From Rhizobium oryzicola (GTDB lineage Bacteria > Pseudomonadota > Alphaproteobacteria > Rhizobiales > Rhizobiaceae): a stretch of 64,000 nt of DNA. Positions 17,672 to 26,007 of the stretch are shown here, piece after piece. Both the position numbers and the translations under genes were made by a program. The DNA lies in assembly GCF_030504645.1 (NCBI RefSeq), contig NZ_JAUKWQ010000002.1:310001-374000 (forward strand), read 5' to 3'. Below the pieces are notes generated by a model. It was not told where the DNA came from and did no database searches. It saw nothing but the letters and a program-made list of their open reading frames with translations. Positions within the stretch are counted from its first letter, which is position 1, and every line of letters starts with the position of its first letter.

Positions 17672-18409
17672 ATGGAAGAGAAATACGCCTACTACCAGAG
17701 TATCGTCGGTGCGGTTGATGAGGTGATTGCAAAGGTACGCGATCTGCCGCTGCAACGCTGCTACGACATGCAGTACCTCGAGCATGAATTCATTCCGTCT
17801 CTCGGTCTGAATAACGAGCAGCTGGAGCAGCAGCCGCCGGAACTCGGTGCCTATTTCGGCAGGGGCCTGCATCTGTGGCAGTATCCTTCGCAGCTCGCCA
17901 ACTATCTGGTATGGTTGGCGCATAACGCCAAGAGTGTTCACAATTACACGGAAATCGGTTGCCGCTGGGGTGGCACCTTTATTCTGGTCAATGAATGGCT
18001 GAAGCGCATCGGCGCGCCGATCGAATTCTCGCTCGCGATCGATCCGATTGCTCCGACACCATTTATCCAGCGATATCGGGAAATTTCGTCCAGCCCGATC
18101 ATCTATCTTGAAGCGTTCTCGACCTCTGAAGAAGTGAAGAAGTATTTCGCGACCTTCCGGCCGGAAATGGTTTTCATTGATGGCGATCACTCGCTGCACG
18201 GGGTAATGTTCGACCACCTGCTGGTGCGCACGAAGGCGGATATCATCGTCCACCACGACGTCACTTCGGATGGTTGCCCGGCAACGACACTGTTCTGGTC
18301 CTATCTCAAGCAGGCGGAAACCGATTTCGACCATTGGGAATTCGGCCAGCAGTATGACAGCGTTCAGGGCAACTTCCTCGGCCTTGGCGTCCTGAAGAAG
18401 AAGGCCTGA
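17672..18409 (+). CDS. Class I SAM-dependent methyltransferase, CmcI/family-24-like
   Basis: The protein has 245 residues. ATG 17672 has GAAGGGGA seven bases upstream; an in-frame TTG at 17657 overlaps that site and is rejected. TEIGCRWGGTF (about residues 92-102) is the SAM-binding glycine loop, and VFIDGDHSLHG is the acidic metal/SAM motif typical of CmcI-like and sugar O-methyltransferases. No membrane segments. It follows the O-GlcNAc-transferase-like gene by 188 bases on the same strand and is followed by a DUF3431 gene. The inferred role is methylation of a sugar in the same glycan pathway; small-molecule methylation cannot be excluded. Confidence 0.75.
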   Translation: MEEKYAYYQSIVGAVDEVIAKVRDLPLQRCYDMQYLEHEFIPSLGLNNEQLEQQPPELGAYFGRGLHLWQYPSQLANYLVWLAHNAKSVHNYTEIGCRWGGTFILVNEWLKRIGAPIEFSLAIDPIAPTPFIQRYREISSSPIIYLEAFSTSEEVKKYFATFRPEMVFIDGDHSLHGVMFDHLLVRTKADIIVHHDVTSDGCPATTLFWSYLKQAETDFDHWEFGQQYDSVQGNFLGLGVLKKKA

Positions 18410-18637
18410 TCAAGCCTGATCCCAGGCATCTGCCACAAATGAAGTGCCGGTTTGATGGATAGACCGGTACTTCCATTTTTCCTGTTCGGCGCGTGGCCTC
18501 ATCTCTATTCCCAACAGTACGCCAGCCCCGAACAAGCGACGGATTTTATTAAAGAATCAACAGCGTTCAATTCTCGGGCCGCAGACCGTGGCCCTTTGCC
18601 GAACAACTCTAGTCACCCGAATTGGGAGGTCTCACCG

Positions 18638-19405
18638 TTGCATTCGCTTGTTATCGCCCGATACTCGGAAAACGTCGATTGGCTCGTTCAGGTGCCCGAC
18701 AACTACGAGATCTTCCTCTACAACAAGGGGGAGCCGATCCAGTCGCCCGAGTTGTTGAAGCGCGTCAACCACATTATCGACCGACCGAATATGGGCCGCG
18801 AGTCTGAAACCTATCTGCACCATATGATGACGGTGAAGCGTATGGACCACGATTTCACCGTATTCGCGCAGGGCGACCCTTTCGAGCATAGCCCGGATTT
18901 CCTTCCGCTCCTCGATACATGGGTCGAGTGGGACAAGGTGCAGGCCCTTTCGTGGCAATGGATGGCAGAGCGCAATATTCCGCCGGCATCCTTGCTTGAC
19001 GATTACATGCCGCTACTCAAAGGCGGCCTGCGAGTGCGCCCGGAACGATACTCCCTGATCACCTGGGGTCCGCTTGATTTCACGGACGCCGGCGCCAGCG
19101 GCATGAGCATGGTCTATCGCCTTCTGCACGGCAATCCGCCGGAAGGCATCAACGTGGCGGGCCACTACCTGCGCTCCTGCGGCCTTGATGAACTGGCCGA
19201 CAAGGCGGAAGCCCATACGGTTGGCGTATTCTCCTATGGGGCGATCTTTGCTGTGCGCAACGATTTGATTGCGCGCTTCCCACAACATGGGCTGGATGCC
19301 ATGCGCAATCTCGCGAACACGGGCGTCACCGTTTACGGTTACGTGCTGGAGCGTTTGTGGCTGCATCTCTTCGGCCAGGAATTCCTTGTTCCGAAGCAGC
19401 GATAA
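18638..19405 (+). CDS. DUF3431 domain protein, glycosyltransferase-like
   Basis: The product is 255 residues from TTG 18638, which has an ideal GGGAGG eight bases upstream and starts right before the conserved domain (SLVIARYSENVDWL). An in-frame ATG at 18455 adds 61 residues of no clear fold and lacks a ribosome site, but remains possible. DUF3431 blocks are clear: YNKGEP, PNMGRESETYLHHM, FTVFAQGDPFEHSP and, late, GAIFAVRND. The family is thought to resemble glycosyltransferases; no activity is established. As last gene of the 15.4-19.4 kb group before a strong terminator, it probably belongs to the same surface-modification pathway. Confidence 0.75.
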   Translation: MHSLVIARYSENVDWLVQVPDNYEIFLYNKGEPIQSPELLKRVNHIIDRPNMGRESETYLHHMMTVKRMDHDFTVFAQGDPFEHSPDFLPLLDTWVEWDKVQALSWQWMAERNIPPASLLDDYMPLLKGGLRVRPERYSLITWGPLDFTDAGASGMSMVYRLLHGNPPEGINVAGHYLRSCGLDELADKAEAHTVGVFSYGAIFAVRNDLIARFPQHGLDAMRNLANTGVTVYGYVLERLWLHLFGQEFLVPKQR

Positions 19406-19437
19406 GATCAACTGTCGGCAGTCGCCGATGGTTCAGG

Positions 19438-19478
19438 ACAAGGCCCGCCGGTCGCCTCTGGCGGGCCTTGTCTTTTTT
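19438..19478 (+). terminator. Strong terminator closing the glycosylation gene group
   Basis: A 12-base stem (19438-19449 with 19460-19471, core AAGGCCCGCC) and a 10-base loop are followed by TCTTTTTT. It lies between the DUF3431 gene and the convergent kup gene. Confidence 0.9.
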
Positions 19479-19491
19479 CAGTTCTGCGAGA

Positions 19492-21393
19492 TCAGATGGT
19501 GACCTGCTCGCCCAGTTCCACCACTCGGTTTGCCGGCAGCTTGAAGTAGTTGGATGGGTCGATGCCGAAATCGGCAAGCGCGATGTAAAGCCTCTCCTGC
19601 CAGGCGGGCAGGCCGGTATTGGGCGCGCGCACCAGGCTTCTACGGCCGAGATAGAAGGAGGTCTGCATGATCTCGAACTTGAAGCCCTTCTTGCGGCAGA
19701 GGCTCAGAGCTTTCGTGATGTTCTGCTCTTCCATGAAGCCGAAGGTGATGTCGAGACGGATGAAACGCTCCGACAGCCTGCGGATTTCCACCCGGTCATA
19801 TTCCGGCACATAGGGCTTGTCCTGTGTCCAGACCGTCAGGATGACGTTCTGTTCGTGCAGGACATGGTTATGCTTGATATTGTGCAGCAGCACGGCGGGT
19901 GTGCGATCCGGCACACTGGTGAGGAACACGGCCGTGCCCGGTACTGTGACCGGCGCGTGGGCGGACTCCTTTTCGATTGCCACCAGGAACTTGTCGAGCG
20001 GGATGTCGTTCTTGGAGATCTTGTCCTTGAGGTATTTCGAGCCACGCGTCCAGGTCCACATCATCAGCATGATGACGGTGGCGAGTGCCAGCGGCACCCA
20101 GCCGCCGTCATGTACCTTCAGCATATTGGCCGCCAGGAAGACGCCTTCGATCAAAAGCAACGGCAGAAGCAGTAGTGCCGAGGTGATCGGCGAATAACCC
20201 CAGATCGAGCGCAGGAACTGGAAGGCCATGATTGTCGTGACCAGCATGGCGCCCGTCACCGAAATGCCATAGGCCGTGGCCAGCGCTTCCGAACTGCCGA
20301 AGGCGAAGATCAGCACGATCACGCCGGCAAACAGCAGGCCGTTGACGGCAGGCACGTAAATCTGCCCTGTGTTGGTTTCGGACGTGAACTTGATCATCAG
20401 GCGCGGCAGGAAGCCGAGATTGACCGCCTGTCTTGCCAGCGAAAAGGCGCCGGTAATCACCGCCTGGCTGGCGATGATCGTCGCAAGGGTGGCAAGGATC
20501 ACGATCGGCAGCAGCGCCCAGGATGGGTAAAGCAGATAGAATGGGTTCTCGATGGTTGCAGGATCGGTCAGAACCAGTGCGCCCTGGCCGAGATAGTTCA
20601 GCGTGAGCGCCGGGAAGACCAGCACGAACCAGGCGATCTGGATCGGCCGACGCCCGAAATGGCCGAGATCCGCATAAAGCGCTTCCGCACCGGTCACCGT
20701 CAGGAAAACGGCACCCAGAACAATCAGACCCACCGTGCCAGCATGGGTAATGAACCACAGCGCATTCAGCGGGTTCAACGCCTGCAGGATCATCCAGTTA
20801 TCGCCGATATGGATGAGGCCGCCCCAGGCCATGGCCAGGAACCACACGACGGTGATCGGTCCGAAGAAATTGGAGACGGCGGCTGTTCCCTTGGATTGCA
20901 CCATGAACAGGGCCACCATGATGGCCGCCGACATGGGCAGCACGTAATCGGCAAAGGCAGGCGTGACGAGCTTCAGACCTTCCAGCGCCGACATGACTGA
21001 CAGGGCAGGGGTGATCATGGCATCGCCGATGAACAGGGCCGCACCGATCACGCCTGCGAAGAACAACACGGGCAGGTAGCTGCCGGTCTTCTTCATCAGC
21101 AGTGCCAGAAGCGACAGCGTGCCGCCTTCGCCATCATTGTCTGCGCGCAGCAGAAAAAGCACGTATTTGAACGTGACGATGATCGTCAGCGTCCACACCA
21201 TCAGGGAAATCAGGCCGATCACTTCCGTGGAGTGCACGCCATCCGCTGCAAAGGGACGCAATGCTTCACGAAAGGCATAGAGCGGGCTTGTGCCGATATC
21301 GCCATAGACGACACCGATGGAGCCGAGCAGCAGACCAAGGAACTTTCGGGTCTCGGACGTCTCATGCGAGACAGGCGAGGAGGAAGAAGACAT
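19492..21393 (-). CDS. kup: KUP-family potassium uptake protein
   Basis: The protein has 633 residues with about twelve transmembrane segments in the first 460 and a soluble C-terminal domain. The signature [11 protein letters not shown] lies near residue 31, typical of Kup/HAK transporters, which bring in potassium with protons across the inner membrane. Length and layout are normal for the family. It is monocistronic; the promoter must lie in the 540-base region shared with the divergent secreted-protein gene. Rhizobia often carry more than one kup copy, so a paralogue number cannot be given. Confidence 0.93.
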   Translation of the reverse strand: MSSSSSPVSHETSETRKFLGLLLGSIGVVYGDIGTSPLYAFREALRPFAADGVHSTEVIGLISLMVWTLTIIVTFKYVLFLLRADNDGEGGTLSLLALLMKKTGSYLPVLFFAGVIGAALFIGDAMITPALSVMSALEGLKLVTPAFADYVLPMSAAIMVALFMVQSKGTAAVSNFFGPITVVWFLAMAWGGLIHIGDNWMILQALNPLNALWFITHAGTVGLIVLGAVFLTVTGAEALYADLGHFGRRPIQIAWFVLVFPALTLNYLGQGALVLTDPATIENPFYLLYPSWALLPIVILATLATIIASQAVITGAFSLARQAVNLGFLPRLMIKFTSETNTGQIYVPAVNGLLFAGVIVLIFAFGSSEALATAYGISVTGAMLVTTIMAFQFLRSIWGYSPITSALLLLPLLLIEGVFLAANMLKVHDGGWVPLALATVIMLMMWTWTRGSKYLKDKISKNDIPLDKFLVAIEKESAHAPVTVPGTAVFLTSVPDRTPAVLLHNIKHNHVLHEQNVILTVWTQDKPYVPEYDRVEIRRLSERFIRLDITFGFMEEQNITKALSLCRKKGFKFEIMQTSFYLGRRSLVRAPNTGLPAWQERLYIALADFGIDPSNYFKLPANRVVELGEQVTI

Positions 21394-21934
21394 GCAAATC
21401 TGACCCTGGGATGATGACCCAATTAATGCATCGATGCCACGCGAGCGGATGCCCTATCTGAACGGGAATGGAAGCGCAAAGGGATTCTCAGTGCGACACC
21501 CGGTTCCGACGATCCACATGTGGATGCGCACTGCACGGGCTTCACCATAATGTATCGCAGCTCGGTCTTATGGGGATGAGGGGCGCAAGCCGCATCACGG
21601 CAGCTGAGGTGGACGGAATAAAATCGCATGACTCGATTCAAGTCCTCACGCTGGCGCCAAAGGCCGGTTGGTGTGCAGTATGCGGCAAACTCTGCCTCAC
21701 GGCAACGCCTTCTCCCTAAAGAATACCCGGCTTCTCGTTAGGCGTCTTCAGGGGGCATGGAAACACCATCTCATTCTCTGGGGATAGGCGCAAAACGATA
21801 CCTCGCGTCAGGCGTTAAGGCCCCTTGAGGAATGGTTCCATTTCATTTCGCTTGTTTTTTTAGGAAACTTTATTCGAGCTAAGGGGTTGGACGGAGCAGG
21901 ATGTCAATGGTTGATATCCCCTGGAGGAAACACG
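21394..21934. other. Divergent intergenic region (kup / secreted protein) with possible EcfG-like site
   Basis: 540 bases without a supportable gene; small ORFs here lack ribosome sites. GGAAA (21863-21867), 17 bases, then GGTT (21885-21888) loosely resembles the alphaproteobacterial general-stress (EcfG) promoter GGAAC-N16/17-CGTT, at a reasonable distance before ATG 21935. Weak evidence. Confidence 0.35.
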
Positions 21935-22288
21935 ATGATTACAAAACTACTCACCGTATCCGTTCTTTCCCTCGGTCTCGCCACTGCTGCGATGGCCCAG
22001 TCTGGCTCCGGCTCCGGCTCGGGTGGTACTAGCGGTTCGGGCGCAGGCGCGTCATCTGGTACAAACTCCGGCGCAGGCACGGGCAGCGGCACTGGCTCGA
22101 ATGCCGGCTCTGGCACGGGGACCGGCGCAACGAGCACCGGCTCGAACAGCAACGCTTCCGGCGGCGGCAGCAATTGTGGTCCTAACCGCAGCGCAACGCA
22201 GTCCGCTAACGCGCCCACCAATGACGGTGCAAGCACTCAGGGCGCAGCGTCCGGCACGACTGGCACCGCAACCGCTAATAGCTGCTGA
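21935..22288 (+). CDS. Small secreted Ser/Gly/Thr-rich low-complexity protein
   Basis: The gene encodes 117 residues from ATG 21935, behind GGAGGAAA. A clear signal peptide (MITKLL..., cleavage near AMAQS) is followed by about 95 residues composed almost only of Ser, Gly, Thr, Ala and Asn, with SGSGSG and GTGSG runs and two cysteines (CGPN and the C-terminal residue) that may form a disulphide. Similar small Gly/Ser-rich exported proteins are common in Rhizobiales and are often stress-induced; no function is known. A longer upstream in-frame extension lacks a ribosome site. Confidence 0.7.
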   Translation: MITKLLTVSVLSLGLATAAMAQSGSGSGSGGTSGSGAGASSGTNSGAGTGSGTGSNAGSGTGTGATSTGSNSNASGGGSNCGPNRSATQSANAPTNDGASTQGAASGTTGTATANSC

Positions 22289-22299
22289 ATCGATCAGGG

Positions 22300-22320
22300 G
22301 GAGGGGTTTTTGGCCCCTCC
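22300..22320 (+). terminator. Hairpin after the low-complexity protein gene
   Basis: GGAGGGG (22300-22306) pairs with CCCCTCC (22314-22320) around a T-rich loop, 12 bases after the stop. There is no T-run behind it, so termination efficiency is doubtful. Confidence 0.45.
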
Positions 22321-22439
22321 GCCTGTTTGCAATGCCGATTGACATCGGACTTCTCCACGCAATCTCCATAATAACTGCACGCCGCCTTAATTCGGATGGC
22401 TCTATTCCTGACGAAACCGTTGTCGACAGGAATGGCCAC

Positions 22440-23009
22440 ATGACCGAAATTTCTCACCCAAGTCGTCGCGCCAAGTATCCAATATTGATGCGTATCCTGC
22501 ACTGGCTACGTGCAATGATGATTTTGGGGTTAATCGCGTGTGGCTGGTACATGACCGGTCGCGCCGAGCATGATCCGGTCGCGGGTATTCTCTACCCCAA
22601 CCACAAGCAATTCGGCGTCCTAGTCTGGCTTTTGGCGCTGGTGCACCTGATGTTGCGATGGCGTTATCGCTCTGTGCTGCCGCAGGCGCCAGCGGCTCTC
22701 AAGGCCTGGGAAAAAAGCCTGTCGCATGCAATCCACCGGCTGATCATTGCCTTGACCCTGCTGACGCCGCTGCTGGGCTATGCCATGTCGAGCAGCATTC
22801 CTGATGGTGACGGCATTCCCTTTTTCTTTATTACGCACGTGCCGGAGCTTCTGCCGAAGAGCGATGCGCTTTTCACCTTGTTTCAGACGCTCCACCGTTA
22901 CTGCGCCTATCTCCTGCTTGTCTGCGTCCTGCTTCACGTCGCGGGCGCTGTTAAGCACCGCCTGCAAGACAGGGGTGGCGAAACAGACGTTCTCCCGCGC
23001 ATGATTTAA
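22440..23009 (+). CDS. Cytochrome b561 family protein
   Basis: The protein has 189 residues from ATG 22440 (AGGAA upstream). Four hydrophobic helices are visible. Histidines at ILHWLRAMM, in the helix LALVHLMLRW, in IHRLI and in VLLHVAG fit the bis-heme-b pattern of bacterial CybB-like b561. These are inner-membrane electron carriers that can oxidise quinol, and some detoxify superoxide. No electron-transfer partner gene is adjacent. An in-frame extension upstream exists but has no good start. Confidence 0.87.
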   Translation: MTEISHPSRRAKYPILMRILHWLRAMMILGLIACGWYMTGRAEHDPVAGILYPNHKQFGVLVWLLALVHLMLRWRYRSVLPQAPAALKAWEKSLSHAIHRLIIALTLLTPLLGYAMSSSIPDGDGIPFFFITHVPELLPKSDALFTLFQTLHRYCAYLLLVCVLLHVAGAVKHRLQDRGGETDVLPRMI

Positions 23010-23340
23010 AGGGTGGGTGTTGAAGTCGGCAACCGGAACCGAACGAACAACGATCTGCGGACGCTCTGCACCGGCGCCAAATACTCGTTCAGCGTCGATG
23101 TGAAGCGATATCCGCGTGCTGCCGAGGTGCGCCAGGGCGATCGGGTCAGCCTCGATGACGGGCGCGTCTTAGTTGTCCTTTCGCGGAGATCCTAGTGCAA
23201 TCTTTTCGTACAAAGGGAACGATTTTCAATCAATGCGATAGTATGTGGTGTACGCGCAAATGACGTTATGAAGCATGTTATGCACAGTAAAAGGTTTCTT
23301 GCAGAAATCTTAATCTTTTCAACGAGTTAGTTATGGAAAT
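23010..23340. other. Intergenic region with a possible gene fragment
   Basis: An open frame 23013-23195 from GTG would give 60 residues ending in GDRVSLDDGRVLVVLSR, faintly like the TOBE end of an ABC-transporter ATPase. Without an upstream body it would be a remnant at best. The remainder, to the tRNA, is AT-rich and shows nothing I can name. Confidence 0.3.
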
Positions 23341-23417
23341 TGGCGCACCCGACAGGATTCGAACCTGTGACCTTTGGAATCGGAATCCAACACTCTATCC
23401 AGCTGAGCTACGGGTGC
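23341..23417 (-). tRNA. tRNA-Arg (anticodon CCG)
   Basis: The minus strand reads GCACCCG for the acceptor stem, then the D arm AGCTC..GAGT, the anticodon arm TTGGA-TTCCGAT-TCCAA (anticodon CCG, decoding CGG), the T arm with TTCGAAT, and CGGGTGC plus G and encoded CCA: 77 bases with all stems paired. No duplicated 3' end or integrase is seen nearby. Confidence 0.97.
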
Positions 23418-23526
23418 GTAAGAGGAATCGAAGCAGGGCTTCGATCAGCCGATGCAGGGTTCATAACAAAGAGCATGGCCGGCATCAATCGCCAAAAGGC
23501 GGAAAATTGGTTTCATCCGAAATTCG

Positions 23527-24009
23527 CTACTTCAGTTTGCGCTGAAGCGCATCGAGCCGCAGGGCCTGATCCACCAGCATGTTGGCGACCGTCATGCGGC
23601 GGGTGGCGGCCTCGCGGAATTCCGGCGCAACCCGATCCGGGTGATTGTCACGCGCAAAGCGTCGCCGTTTGTCTGCCAGCATCTCGGCATCGTCCCGCGG
23701 GGTGAGGCCAAGGTCCTCACCAATCTCTGCCTCGCTCAGGCGCAGCAGATGTGGTGGCGGCAGTTTTGGCGCAGGTGGTTCGACGACCTGTTCCGCTGCG
23801 GGTGAGGTGATCTCGTCCGCATCCGCCTCCAGAAAGTGGCGATAGGCAAGGTCCGGCTCACCTGTGGGAACGTGCTGAACCGTTTCCGCCACGAAGCCCG
23901 CGCTCAAACCACGCACGCGAAAGCCTGGGGCAGCCTCGGGCTGCGGCTCGGGGCTTTCCTCGTCTAGCCGGGTCAGAATGGACTGGAAGACCGAGCGTCC
24001 AAACAGCAT
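23527..24009 (-). CDS. J-domain (DnaJ-like) protein
   Basis: The protein has 160 residues. ATG 24009 is preferred because AAAGGA lies about eight bases upstream of it but abuts the alternative ATG 24018. The C-terminal 65 residues resemble a J domain: AEIGEDLGL at its start, and RRFARDNHPDR carrying the HPD motif that stimulates Hsp70, then a helix with NMLVDQA. The N-terminal half is Pro/Glu-rich and probably disordered. It would act as a cytoplasmic co-chaperone; its client is unknown. Monocistronic next to the tRNA gene. Confidence 0.75.
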   Translation of the reverse strand: MLFGRSVFQSILTRLDEESPEPQPEAAPGFRVRGLSAGFVAETVQHVPTGEPDLAYRHFLEADADEITSPAAEQVVEPPAPKLPPPHLLRLSEAEIGEDLGLTPRDDAEMLADKRRRFARDNHPDRVAPEFREAATRRMTVANMLVDQALRLDALQRKLK

Positions 24010-24081
24010 GGGTGACATCCTTTCGGCGCGAACCCAACCACACCGGCATGGCGCCGGGCTTGTGTTGCGACGGATCGGTCC

Positions 24082-24930
24082 TCATCCCTGCGTTTGGGTT
24101 TGGCTCTGGCCATCCTGGGTCTGGGATTGCTGGCCGGGCGCCTGCACCGTCAGTGATACTTTCAGGTTTTCACCTGTCGTGCCGATGCGCATGCCGGAGA
24201 CGGGAGCTGCATCGCGATAGCAGAGACCGGTCGCGATCCGCACATAGCGCTCATCCGGGCAGACCTTGTTGGCGGGGTCAAAGCCCACCCAACCAAGACC
24301 CGGAATATGCGCTTCCGCCCAGGCATGGGTTGCCACCTGCTCCGTCTGCCCTTCCATCAGAAGATAGCCTGAGGCGTAGCGGGCGGGGATGTTGAGCTGC
24401 CGGGCTGCGGCTATGAAGATATGCGCGTGGTCCTGGCACACGCCGGTCTTCGCTTCCAGCGCCTGTTCTGCCGTCGTTTCCGAGGTCGTGGTGCCGGGCG
24501 TATAGGTCACGAGTTCGTGGATCGCTTCCATCAGCGCATGCATCTGCGCCAGTTCGCTGTCGCCCTTCAGGCTGCGCGCCAGTTCAAGTACGAGCTTGCC
24601 GCTTTTCGTGCGCGGCGTTTCGCGAAGGTAAAGCCAGAGCGGCACGAAGCCCAGATGCTGGCCGACCACGCCGGCGCGATCGATGGTTTCCACGTCGCCA
24701 CTCGCCGTGATGCGGATCACATGTTCTCCGCCTTCGGTGGAGACAAGTTCCACGCGGTTGTCGAACTGGTCGAGATAGCCGGCCTCGATCTTGGCGCCGT
24801 CTACCTCGATCGTCCAGTTCAGCACCTTCTGCGTGGCGCCATTGAGCGGGGTCAGCCGCAAGCGCTGCAGGGCATAGGTCACCGGCTCGTCGTAATGATA
24901 TTCTGTGGTATGGCTGATGGTGAGACGCAT
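24082..24930 (-). CDS. Transglutaminase-like cysteine protease family protein
   Basis: The protein has 282 residues. It has the bacterial transglutaminase N-terminal domain (ISHTTEYHYDEPVTYALQ) and the catalytic triad in GVCQDHAHIF (Cys), THAWAEAH (His) and GFDPANK (Asp). The tail is a Gln/Thr-rich low-complexity stretch. No signal peptide, so it is probably cytoplasmic. It is the last gene of a three-gene set with alpha-E and circularly permuted ATP-grasp proteins, which comparative genomics predicts to form and cleave an unknown peptide or amide. The gap to the alpha-E gene is 129 bases and contains a hairpin. Confidence 0.9.
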   Translation of the reverse strand: MRLTISHTTEYHYDEPVTYALQRLRLTPLNGATQKVLNWTIEVDGAKIEAGYLDQFDNRVELVSTEGGEHVIRITASGDVETIDRAGVVGQHLGFVPLWLYLRETPRTKSGKLVLELARSLKGDSELAQMHALMEAIHELVTYTPGTTTSETTAEQALEAKTGVCQDHAHIFIAAARQLNIPARYASGYLLMEGQTEQVATHAWAEAHIPGLGWVGFDPANKVCPDERYVRIATGLCYRDAAPVSGMRIGTTGENLKVSLTVQAPGQQSQTQDGQSQTQTQG

Positions 24931-25019
24931 ATCGGCCCGTCCGTTTCCGATCCGCTGACCGGCCTTTCGATTTCCAGGCCGGTGATCGAGGATCGATTGA
25001 CTTGAATGAACGAATGAAG

Positions 25020-25042
25020 CGGTTCCGCCGAGGGCGGAACCG
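25020..25042 (-). terminator. Intra-operon hairpin between alpha-E and transglutaminase genes
   Basis: CGGTTCCGCC (25020-25029) and GGCGGAACCG (25033-25042) form a perfect 10-base stem with a 3-base loop. No T-run follows on either strand, so it may be an mRNA processing or attenuation element rather than a full terminator. Confidence 0.45.
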
Positions 25043-25059
25043 GCAATGAATGTTCCCGT

Positions 25060-26001
25060 CTAATGATAGAAGCGGTAGCCTTCCGAAATCTCGGCGCTCA
25101 GCTGGTTGTTGCGGCTGATGAAATCCTCCAGGAATTCATGCAGGCCCTGGTCCATGACATCGCCGATGGAGCCGCGCTTCAGCATGGTCTTGATGGCGCC
25201 CGCCGTGTCATGCGCCTTGTGTCGCTCGCCGTAATCGGCTTCCAGATAACCGAGATTGCTGACGATCTTCTCATAGCAATAGGCCAGCGAGCGCGGCATG
25301 CGCACGTTGAGGATCAGGAAGTCGGCAATGTTCGCCGGGCGGTATTCCGCATCATACACCCAGCCATAGGAGCGGTGCGCGGAGACGGATCGCAGGATGG
25401 ATTCCCACTGGAAGTTATCCAGCGATGAGCCGACCTGGCTCACGGCGGGCAGCAGCACGTAATACTTCACATCGAGAATGCGGCTGGTATTGTCCGCCCG
25501 CTCGATGAAGGTGCCGATGCGCGAGAAGTTGTAAAGATCGTTGCGCAGCATGGAGCCGTGGAAGGCGCCGCGGATAAGACCCGCCCGACGCTTGATCACG
25601 TCGATGACTTCAGGCAGTTCCGCCGCTTTTATCTTGCGGTCGAGCAGTTGCTTCAGCTCGATCCAGCATTCGTTGGTGGCTTCCCAGGTCTCGCGCGTCA
25701 GGGCCGTGCGCACCATGCGGGCGTTGTTGCGGCCCGAATCGATGCAGGACATGACGCTGGACGGGTTGGCGCGGTCCCGCAGCAGATAATCGATGGCATT
25801 GGCGGCAGTCAGCGTTTCATGCACTTCGCCAAAGGCTTCGCGCACGCCCGCACTTTGCAGCACACCGTCCCAATCCTCATCCGACGAGCCGGCGCGCGTC
25901 AGTGAAACGCGCAGGCCCGCATCGACCAGGCGCGCAATGTTTTCGGCGCGCTCGATGTAACGGAACATCCAGTAGAGGCCGTTTGCAGTTCTTCCCAGCA
26001 T
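25060..26001 (-). CDS. Alpha-E domain protein
   Basis: The protein has 313 residues and is all-helical in appearance. It begins MLGRTANGLYWMFRYIERAEN, the hallmark of alpha-E proteins, whose repeated Arg/Glu residues are thought to be catalytic or ligand-binding. It starts six bases after the ATP-grasp gene and is surely cotranscribed. Family members always accompany ATP-grasp and transglutaminase genes; the chemistry (probable peptide synthesis and processing) is predicted only. Confidence 0.92.
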   Translation of the reverse strand: MLGRTANGLYWMFRYIERAENIARLVDAGLRVSLTRAGSSDEDWDGVLQSAGVREAFGEVHETLTAANAIDYLLRDRANPSSVMSCIDSGRNNARMVRTALTRETWEATNECWIELKQLLDRKIKAAELPEVIDVIKRRAGLIRGAFHGSMLRNDLYNFSRIGTFIERADNTSRILDVKYYVLLPAVSQVGSSLDNFQWESILRSVSAHRSYGWVYDAEYRPANIADFLILNVRMPRSLAYCYEKIVSNLGYLEADYGERHKAHDTAGAIKTMLKRGSIGDVMDQGLHEFLEDFISRNNQLSAEISEGYRFYH

Positions 26002-26007
26002 GGTCGC

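Noticed and set aside
23341-23417. tRNA-Arg as the attachment site of a genomic island
   Set aside because: No integrase, no duplicated tRNA 3' end and ordinary housekeeping genes on both sides.
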